Of a DNA stretch of 64,000 nucleotides, positions 41,834 through 48,229 are shown piece by piece (position 1 is the stretch's first letter; the number at the start of each line of letters is the position of its first letter). Position numbers and translations under genes: made by a program. The notes beneath the pieces are model-generated. The model was not told where the DNA came from, did not search any database, and worked only from the letters and a program-made list of their open reading frames with translations. Source of the stretch: Actimicrobium sp047621665 (GTDB taxonomy: Bacteria; Pseudomonadota; Gammaproteobacteria; Burkholderiales; Burkholderiaceae_D); contig JBLHMB010000003.1 of the NCBI GenBank assembly GCA_047621665.1, positions 62,001 to 126,000 on the forward strand. The letters run 5' to 3'.

Positions 41834-43600
41834 TTACTTCGACGCCACCGCCGTCGATCCCGCCAGCTTGAAGACCCAGACCGAACCACCTTGTTCGAGG
41901 TAGCTGACTTTGGCCGCCACGTCACCACCCCACAGTGGTACCGCACCACCCCAACCGGAAACCACTGCGACGTATTGCACGCCGCCGTCCATCCAGGTGA
42001 TCGGCGGCGCCACGACGCCGGAACCGGTCTGGAATTTCCAGAGTTCCTTGCCGGTGCGGGCATCGAGTGCTTTCAGAAAGCCTTCCGGCGTACCGTAAAA
42101 CACCAGATCGCCGGCGGTAGTCATCACGCCACCCCACAACGGCGCGACGTTCTTGTTTTCCCAGACGATTTTGCCGGTCTTGGGATCCATCGCGCGCAAC
42201 GCGCCGATGTAGTCATCGTTGATGGTGCGGATGGCAAAACCGGCACCGAGGAAGGCCGCGCCTTTTTTGTAGCCGACCGGCTCGTTCCAGATTTCCATTG
42301 CCCATTCGTTGGCAGGGACATAGAACAAATTGGTCTTTGGACTGTAGGCCATCGGTTGCTGATTTTTACCACCGAGGAAGGAAGGCGCGGCATACACTGT
42401 TGCGCCTTTCTTGCCGTCGACGCCCTTGGTCGGATCGCCGGGACGGCCCGCTTCAAGGTAGTTCGGACGACCGGTTTTCAGATCAATGCTGGAGGCCCAG
42501 GTGATCTTCTTGACGAACGGGAAGGCGTTTTCCAGCTTGCCGGTTTTGGCATCGATGACGTAGAAGAAACCGTTACGATCAGCCTTGCCGCCGAGTCGCT
42601 TGCCGCCCATGTCGAAGGTCACGAGTTCATTGACGCCGTCATAATCCCAGCCGTCATGCGGTGTGGTCTGGTAGTGCCACTTGATGTCGCCGGTGGTGAC
42701 GTCGAGCGCGACAGTCGAGGACGAATACAGGTTGTCGCCAGGACGCAGGTGGCTATTCCATGGCGATGGATTGCCCGTGCCGAAATATGCCAGACCGGTG
42801 GTGGCGTCATACGTGCCACCGAGCCAGGTCGCAGCGCCACCCGTTTTCCAGAGTTCGCCAGGCCAGGTTTTGTTGAGCGTGCCGGAAATACCGAGTTCGG
42901 TTTTCTTGCCATCCTTGTCGTACTTGTAGCCCATGTGGCCTTCGACGGTCGGACGCATCCAGATCAGTTTGCCGGTCATCGGGTCGCGTGCTTCGACCCG
43001 GCCCACTACGCCGAATTCGCCCCCGGAGACACCGGTCAGCAACATGCCCTTGGCAATCAGCGGCGCAGCGGTATTGGAATAGCCGGCAGCGTAGTCGTCG
43101 ATTTTTTCTTTCCAGACAAGGTTGCCGGTAGCCTGATCAAGCGCAACCAGTTGGGCATCGAGGGTACTAAAAATGACGAGGTTACCGAACAGCGCCGCGC
43201 CCCGGTTGACGACGTCGCAGCATGGCATGATGCCTTCCGGCAGACGGTGCTCGTACTTCCATAACTTCGCACCGGTCTTCACATCCAGCGCATACAGGCG
43301 CGAGTACGAACCGGTGACGAACATGCGGCCGTCATGGATGACCGGTTGCGATTCCTGGCCACGCTGCTTTTCGCCACCAAATGAAAACGACCAGGCCGGA
43401 ACCAAACCAGCGATCGTTTTGGTGTTGAGCTGGGTCAGTGTCGAATAGCGCTGACCCTGCGTGCCCATCCCGTAAGACAGCACGTCATTGCCTGATTTTT
43501 CATCATTGACAATCATCGCATCGGTCACATCGACGGCATGCGCCGGCAATGCGCCGGACAGCGCGCTCACAATCAATGTCCCCAACAATTTTTTGTACAT
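41834..43600 (-). CDS. PQQ-dependent alcohol dehydrogenase with lanthanide signature
   Basis: 588 aa periplasmic quinoprotein related to ExaA/PedE/PedH and XoxF. Signal peptide ends at PAHA. Adjacent Cys127-Cys128 (GIMPCCDVVNRG) form the ring disulfide over PQQ. Metal ligands E195 (GGEFGVVG) and N277 (GTGNPSPWN) are present. The catalytic Asp is D319, and position +2 is D321 (WDYDGVNE), the extra Asp that marks lanthanide-dependent enzymes; calcium enzymes have Ser/Ala/Thr there. WVFKL ends the propeller. Start at ATG 43600 with GGAGG. Likely oxidises ethanol or similar alcohols to aldehyde, passing electrons to PedF. Confidence 0.93.
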   Translation of the reverse strand: MYKKLLGTLIVSALSGALPAHAVDVTDAMIVNDEKSGNDVLSYGMGTQGQRYSTLTQLNTKTIAGLVPAWSFSFGGEKQRGQESQPVIHDGRMFVTGSYSRLYALDVKTGAKLWKYEHRLPEGIMPCCDVVNRGAALFGNLVIFSTLDAQLVALDQATGNLVWKEKIDDYAAGYSNTAAPLIAKGMLLTGVSGGEFGVVGRVEARDPMTGKLIWMRPTVEGHMGYKYDKDGKKTELGISGTLNKTWPGELWKTGGAATWLGGTYDATTGLAYFGTGNPSPWNSHLRPGDNLYSSSTVALDVTTGDIKWHYQTTPHDGWDYDGVNELVTFDMGGKRLGGKADRNGFFYVIDAKTGKLENAFPFVKKITWASSIDLKTGRPNYLEAGRPGDPTKGVDGKKGATVYAAPSFLGGKNQQPMAYSPKTNLFYVPANEWAMEIWNEPVGYKKGAAFLGAGFAIRTINDDYIGALRAMDPKTGKIVWENKNVAPLWGGVMTTAGDLVFYGTPEGFLKALDARTGKELWKFQTGSGVVAPPITWMDGGVQYVAVVSGWGGAVPLWGGDVAAKVSYLEQGGSVWVFKLAGSTAVASK

Positions 43601-43678
43601 AGTCCCCTCCGGTTGAATGAAATGCGGTTCAGGCTGTGATCGGTGCGGGCCGAGCAATGCAGTCCTGATGCTCTATAG

Positions 43679-43693
43679 GCAATCGGCGTGCCA
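43679..43693 (-). promoter_or_regulatory. Sigma54 (-24/-12) promoter of the PQQ alcohol dehydrogenase
   Basis: TGGCACGCCGATTGC matches TGGCAC-N5-TTGC exactly and lies about 80 bases before the start codon. It shares the spacer GCCGA with the promoter of the aldehyde dehydrogenase gene, which suggests common descent. Confidence 0.87.
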
Positions 43694-43795
43694 TCGTGTT
43701 TTGGCCTGTTCGGGCAGTGAAACCGCCTGTCTGGTACAGCGTTGTTGCGTCAAAAAAGTTCACTGTCACAAAACACCACAACACAACGGGCGTTG

Positions 43796-44182
43796 TTACG
43801 GACGTGTCAGCACTGTGGTTTCGAGCGCCAGATTTTCTGCATCGGTGAACAGGCGCGAGCGCGTCAGAAAGCGCTTGCCGGTGCCGTTATCGAGCGAGAA
43901 CATGCCGCCCATGCCGGCCACGACGTCGATGATCAGCTGGGTGTGTTTCCAGTAAGCGAACTGGTCGTGACCCATGAAGAACGGTGTGTCATCGAGGCTG
44001 CCGAGATAGACGTCGTCATCGCTGACCTGGAACTCGCCTTGCGCGTAGCACAGCGGCGAGCTGCCGTCGCAGCAACCGCCGGACTGAAAGAACATCAGTG
44101 CGCCGTATTTTTCTTTTAGTGTGGCCAGGAAGGTTTGGGCGCTGTCGGTTGCAATGACGCGCGGGACTTGATCGGTGGTCAT
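43796..44182 (-). CDS. DUF779 protein linked to aldehyde dehydrogenase
   Basis: 128 aa. MFFQSGGCCDGSSPLCY, a run of conserved cysteines, and VYLGSLDDTPFFMGHDQFAYWKHTQLIIDVVAG define DUF779. Members are commonly encoded beside acetaldehyde dehydrogenase genes; biochemical role unknown, a metal or cofactor role is possible given the cysteines. It lies between the alcohol and aldehyde dehydrogenase genes in the same direction. Confidence 0.85.
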   Translation of the reverse strand: MTTDQVPRVIATDSAQTFLATLKEKYGALMFFQSGGCCDGSSPLCYAQGEFQVSDDDVYLGSLDDTPFFMGHDQFAYWKHTQLIIDVVAGMGGMFSLDNGTGKRFLTRSRLFTDAENLALETTVLTRP

Positions 44183-44212
44183 TAATTTCTCTTTTAAAAA
44201 AATTTAGTGGGA

Positions 44213-44248
44213 CGCGCGCGTGGGCACAACCCCGCGCCCACGCGCGCG
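44213..44248. repeat. REP-like hairpin
   Basis: Perfect 13-bp arms CGCGCGCGTGGGC / GCCCACGCGCGCG with a 10-base loop ACAACCCCGC. It belongs to the dispersed GTGGGCAC hairpin family of this window. Confidence 0.75.
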
Positions 44249-44303
44249 CACTACAGCCCAGGTTCGCTTTTTCATGCGGTCGCAACCCCCCATTGTTAGC
44301 AAC

Positions 44304-44355
44304 CAGGGTCAGAGTTTTTTTCGCAGGCTTCATCGCGAAAATTACTCTGACCCTG
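44304..44355. repeat. 52-bp palindrome of the RAYT-associated type
   Basis: Outer arms CAGGGTCAGAGT and ACTCTGACCCTG pair perfectly; including the inner TTTTTCGC / GCGAAAAT parts, 19 of 21 positions pair around a 10-base loop. GGGTCAGAGT palindromes are typical of elements mobilised by REP-associated tyrosine transposases; no transposase gene is present here. Confidence 0.65.
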
Positions 44356-44469
44356 CTTGCGGGTTCGGAGCGCTTGCCCTCCAATTTCCGAGCTGAGGTT
44401 GCTTGAGTGATTGCTGCTCCGCCACGACCAAGCCGGGGGCGGCCCGGCAGCCGGACCGGCATGCGGTCC

Positions 44470-44495
44470 CTTCTTTTTGCTTCGCCAAAAAGAAG
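44470..44495. repeat. Stem-loop in a dispersed non-coding repeat
   Basis: Perfect 10-bp arms CTTCTTTTTG / CAAAAAGAAG with a 6-base loop, followed by TAACCAAGAAAAAGGCGACC. I recall this kind of sequence as a recurrent intergenic repeat in Burkholderiales genomes; that cannot be verified here. Confidence 0.45.
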
Positions 44496-44654
44496 TAACC
44501 AAGAAAAAGGCGACCGCGAAGCGGCTGCCCTTCGGGTTCCCAAAAGCCGGAGCCAGTCAGGGGGAGTGCCGCAAACTCGCTTCGCTCAAACAGTGCATCA
44601 CTCTTATCCCCTGCCTGACTCCGACTTTTGGCAGCTGCCTCAATGCGGAACAGG

Positions 44655-44726
44655 TCAAAGTCAAAGTCAACATCAACATCAACATCAACATCAACATCAA
44701 CATCAACATCAACATCAACATCAACA
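44655..44726. repeat. Hexanucleotide tandem repeat
   Basis: Two copies of TCAAAG followed by ten perfect copies of TCAACA. It lies 53 bases past the aldehyde dehydrogenase stop. The whole 44183-44779 gap contains only repeats and hairpins and no gene that I can support. Confidence 0.95.
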
Positions 44727-44779
44727 CCGCCTCGTAGCGTGGGTACGAATGTGCCGACGCGCGCGCAACAAGCGATCTT

Positions 44780-46300
44780 TTAGAAAAAACCCATCGCATT
44801 CGGGCTATAGCTGACCAACAGATTCTTGGTCTGCTGATAATGCTCCAGCATCATCTTGTGATTTTCGCGGCCGATACCGGATTGCTTGTACCCACCGAAC
44901 GCGGCATGGGCCGGGTACAGGTGATAACAGTTGGTCCAGACGCGGCCAGCCTGAATACCGCGGCCGACACGGAAGGCACGCGAGCCGTCGCGGGTCCATA
45001 GGCCGGAACCCAAACCGTACAAGGTGTCATTGGCGATCTCGAGCGCTTCGTCTTCGTCCTTGAAAGTCGTGACCGAGACCACCGGTCCGAAAATCTCTTC
45101 CTGGAAAATACGCATCTTGTTGTTGCCCTGAAAAATCGTCGGCTGGACGTAGTAACCACCAGCCAGATCGCCGTCGAGCATTTTGCGCTCGCCACCGATG
45201 AGGCACTTGGCACCTTCCTGTTTGCCGATGTCCAGATAGGACAGGATTTTTTCGAGTTGCTCATGCGAGGCCTGCGCGCCGATCTGTGTCGACATCTCGA
45301 ACGGGTTGCCTTGCTTGATGGCGGCGACGCGTTTGACGGCACGCTCGATGAAGCGCTCGTAAATCGATTCCTGAATCAGCACGCGCGACGGGCAAGTGCA
45401 AACTTCACCCTGGTTCAACGCGAACATCGCAAAGCCTTCAAGGCATTTATCGAAGAACGCATCGTCCTGATCCATCACATCGGCAAAGAAAATATTCGGC
45501 GATTTGCCGCCCAGTTCCAGCGTGACCGGGATGATGTTTTGTGCCGCGTATTGCATGATCAGACGACCGGTGCCGGTTTCGCCGGTGAAGGCGATCTTGG
45601 CGATGCGCTTGTTTGAGGCCAGCGGTTTGCCGGCTTCGAGGCCGAAACCGTTGACGATGTTGAGCACGCCCGGTGGCAGCAAATCCTTGATCAGGTCGAT
45701 CCAGACCATGATCGAGGCCGGCGTCTGCTCGGCCGGCTTCAGGACGATACAGTTACCGGCCGCCAGTGCCGGTGCCATTTTCCAGACCGCCATCAGGATA
45801 GGGAAATTCCACGGGATGATCTGGCCGACCACGCCGAGCGGCTCATGAAAATGGTAGGCGTAGGTCTCGGCATCAATTTGCGAGACGCTGCCTTCCTGGG
45901 CGCGGATGCAACCGGCGAAGTAGCGGAAATGATCGATCGCCAGCGGGATGTCGGCCAGCGTGGTTTCGCGGATCGGCTTGCCGTTGTCGATGGTCTCAGC
46001 CAGCGCCAGCAAGCCGAGGTTGGCTTCCATCCGGTCGGCAATCTTGTTGAGGATATTGGAGCGGTCCGCCAGCGAGGTTTTGCCCCAGGCTGTTTTCGCG
46101 GCATGCGCCGCGTCCAGCGCGAGTTCGATATCTTCGGCCGTCGAACGGGCGATTTCGCAAAAGGCCTTGCCGATAATCGGGCTGATGTTTTCGAAGTATT
46201 CGCCTTTGACCGGCGGGACAAATTTGCCGCCGATGAAGTTGTCGTAGCGGGTGGCGAATGGATTTTTTACGCCGAGCTTGCTGAAGTCTGCCATGTTCAT
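44780..46300 (-). CDS. NAD-dependent aldehyde dehydrogenase (ExaC/AldB type)
   Basis: 506 aa. [34 protein letters not shown] is the cofactor-binding segment, [11 protein letters not shown] holds the general base Glu, and the catalytic Cys lies in [38 protein letters not shown]-type C-terminus (here [15 protein letters not shown]) is typical of acetaldehyde dehydrogenases of the ExaC/AcoD group. It oxidises the aldehyde made by the PQQ enzyme. ATG 46300 follows GAGGAG. A sigma54 promoter lies about 85 bases upstream. Confidence 0.93.
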   Translation of the reverse strand: [506 protein letters not shown]

Positions 46301-46384
46301 TGTCCTGCTCCTCGTTGTAGTCATGCTTTGTGGTGATGCTGTCTCTGGTCTTTGTCCGGGTGCTGGTTACACATCTGGTATTGA

Positions 46385-46399
46385 GCAATCGGCATGCCA
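46385..46399 (-). promoter_or_regulatory. Sigma54 (-24/-12) promoter of the aldehyde dehydrogenase
   Basis: TGGCATGCCGATTGC matches TGGCAY-N5-TTGC. It differs by one base from the alcohol dehydrogenase promoter. Confidence 0.87.
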
Positions 46400-46439
46400 A
46401 CCGGTCCGCACGGGCGGCGCATCAACCGGCAGGTGCGGA

Positions 46440-46502
46440 CTGTTTTTTTTTCGAACAGATCCTTGTCAGAGTGTTCCAAATTGGCTCAACCAATCTGGAG
46501 CA
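46440..46502. promoter_or_regulatory. Candidate upstream activator sites for the sigma54 activator
   Basis: Two dyads: CTGTTTTTTTTTCGAACAG (46440-46458), centred 57 bases upstream of the -24/-12 element, and a 31-bp dyad (46472-46502) with arms TGTTCCAAATTGG / CCAATCTGGAGCA matching at 11 of 13 positions. The first shares the CTGT-N11-ACAG frame and distance with the site at 39607-39625 before pedF. They are also upstream of the divergent cytochrome b561 gene. Confidence 0.5.
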
Positions 46503-46646
46503 CCAGACCAGGCGACGCAATCGACCGGTCATGCCAATTGATCGCCATGGTGGCCACCAGCGAAAATTCGGTGATACCCTTCGGCCCAGACGCAAGGGAC
46601 TTCGAACCCGACGATGCGCAACCAGAGACGAAGGAAACCCGCCACG

Positions 46647-47195
46647 ATGCCCGCTCACTACCACCGTATTGCCATCACGCTGCACTGGCTGATTGCCGTG
46701 CTGTTGCTAGGCCAGTTTCTGTTCGGCTGGTATCTCGGCGACGTCCCGCGCAATACGCCCGAGCGCGGCTTCTTCATCAATTTGCACAAGAGCACAGGGC
46801 TCCTGATCGGTCTGCTGATCGTGCTGCGCATTGTCTGGCGCCTGACTCACACCCCGCCACCGCTACCGGCGGCCACTCCGCACTGGCAACGGCGCGCCGC
46901 CAACATTAGCCATGGCGTGCTGTATGCGTGCATGTTGCTGATGCCGCTATCGGGTTATCTGGCCTCGAACTTCAGCAAGCATGGCGTGAAGCTGTTCAAT
47001 ATGGTCCGGTTAGCGCCCTGGGGTAGCGATGACAAGGTGATTTATGCCTTCTTCAACCAAACCCACAAATTGACCGCGCTCGTACTGGGAGGCTTCGTGC
47101 TTCTGCATATCCTGGCGGTCCTCAAGCATCAGCTGATCGACCGCGACAACCTGATTTCCCGCATGTGGCCACGCGTCACCCGCTCACCTTTTTGA
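46647..47195 (+). CDS. Cytochrome b561
   Basis: 182 aa, four helices. Heme b ligands are in RIAITLHWLIAVLL, NLHKSTGLLIGLLIVLRIVWRL, SHGVLYACMLLMPLSGYL and FNQTHKLTALVLGGFVLLHILAVLKH. It transfers electrons between quinone and periplasmic partners or superoxide. The start MPAHYHRIAI has AAGGA about 11 bases upstream. It heads a rightward group with the beta-propeller and PqqU-like genes. Confidence 0.9.
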   Translation: MPAHYHRIAITLHWLIAVLLLGQFLFGWYLGDVPRNTPERGFFINLHKSTGLLIGLLIVLRIVWRLTHTPPPLPAATPHWQRRAANISHGVLYACMLLMPLSGYLASNFSKHGVKLFNMVRLAPWGSDDKVIYAFFNQTHKLTALVLGGFVLLHILAVLKHQLIDRDNLISRMWPRVTRSPF

Positions 47196-47206
47196 TTGGA
47201 ATTGCC

Positions 47207-48154
47207 ATGTTGATTCGTCGCTTGCTGACCGCCGTCGCGGTTGCTGCCACCCTGCCCGCTGCCGTCCTCGCTGCGCCGTTCGCGTATGTCCCCAATGAAG
47301 GCTCAGGTACGGTCTCGGTCATTGATACCGCGACCGACAAAGTCATCGCCGACATCCCTGCCGGCAAGAAGCCGCGCGGACTGGCCGCTGGCACTGATGG
47401 CCACTGGCTGTATGTCAGCGACCAGCCCAACAACAGCCTGCAACTGATCGATCTGCGCGAGCGCAAGCCGGCCGGCACCGTCGACCTGGGTGAATCACCG
47501 GAAGGCGTTTCCATCTCGGCCGATGGACGCTGGGTGGTCGCTGCCGTCGAAGAGCGCAACGAGATCGTCATCACCGATACCCGCACCAACAAGCTGGCCT
47601 TCGCGATTCCGGTCAAAGGAAAAAATCCGGAGCACGCCGTGTTCAGCCCGGATGGAAAACTGATTTTTGTCAGTGCTGAAGAAGGCGATGCGGTTGACGT
47701 GATCGACTTCGCCACGCGCAAGCAGGTCACGCAAATTGCGGTCGGTGCACGTCCGCGCGGCATCGGCTTTTTGCCGGACAGCAGCCGCGCGTATGTGGCC
47801 ACCGAAAACAGCAATGAAGTCTTCATCATCGATGTCGCCACACTGAAGATCATCACCAAGGTCAAGGCGGGTCTGCGCGCCAATGGCATCACGGTCCATC
47901 CGGATGGCAGCCGCGTCTACATCTCCAACGGCGGTGACGCCAGTGTCTCGGTACTCGACACCGCCAGCAACACCATCATCGCCACGGTGCCGGTCGGCCA
48001 GCGTCCATGGAACATGGCCATCACGCCCGATGGCAAAAAGCTGTATGTCGCCAATGGCCGCTCGGGGACTGTTTCGGTCATCGATACGGTGGCCAACACC
48101 AAGCTACGTGATGTGGCGACCGGCAAATTGCCTTGGGGTGTGGTGATCCGCTGA
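47207..48154 (+). CDS. YncE-like YVTN beta-propeller protein
   Basis: 315 aa. Signal peptide (to VLAAP) and about seven repeats of the type GTVSVIDTATDKVIADIPAGKKPRGLA ... YVSD, a seven-bladed propeller of the YVTN/YncE family. In E. coli yncE lies next to yncD (pqqU); here the order is yncE-like then pqqU-like. A role in handling PQQ or its enzymes is plausible but not shown. ATG 47207 is 11 bases after the cytochrome b561 stop. Confidence 0.87.
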   Translation: MLIRRLLTAVAVAATLPAAVLAAPFAYVPNEGSGTVSVIDTATDKVIADIPAGKKPRGLAAGTDGHWLYVSDQPNNSLQLIDLRERKPAGTVDLGESPEGVSISADGRWVVAAVEERNEIVITDTRTNKLAFAIPVKGKNPEHAVFSPDGKLIFVSAEEGDAVDVIDFATRKQVTQIAVGARPRGIGFLPDSSRAYVATENSNEVFIIDVATLKIITKVKAGLRANGITVHPDGSRVYISNGGDASVSVLDTASNTIIATVPVGQRPWNMAITPDGKKLYVANGRSGTVSVIDTVANTKLRDVATGKLPWGVVIR

Positions 48155-48176
48155 GGCGGTTTTACACCATGCATTC

Positions 48177-48200
48177 GCGTGGGCATGCATGCCCGCGCTA
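48177..48200. repeat. REP-like hairpin
   Basis: GCGTGGGCATGC / GCATGCCCGCGC pair at 11 of 12 positions, lying between the propeller and receptor genes. Member of the dispersed hairpin family. Confidence 0.55.
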
Positions 48201-48229
48201 CGAATTTTTTTATTTACTTTGAATCTGCC

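Noticed and set aside
41819..43264. Rightward frame opposite the PQQ alcohol dehydrogenase
   Set aside because: Shadow of the dehydrogenase codons, no domain recognisable.
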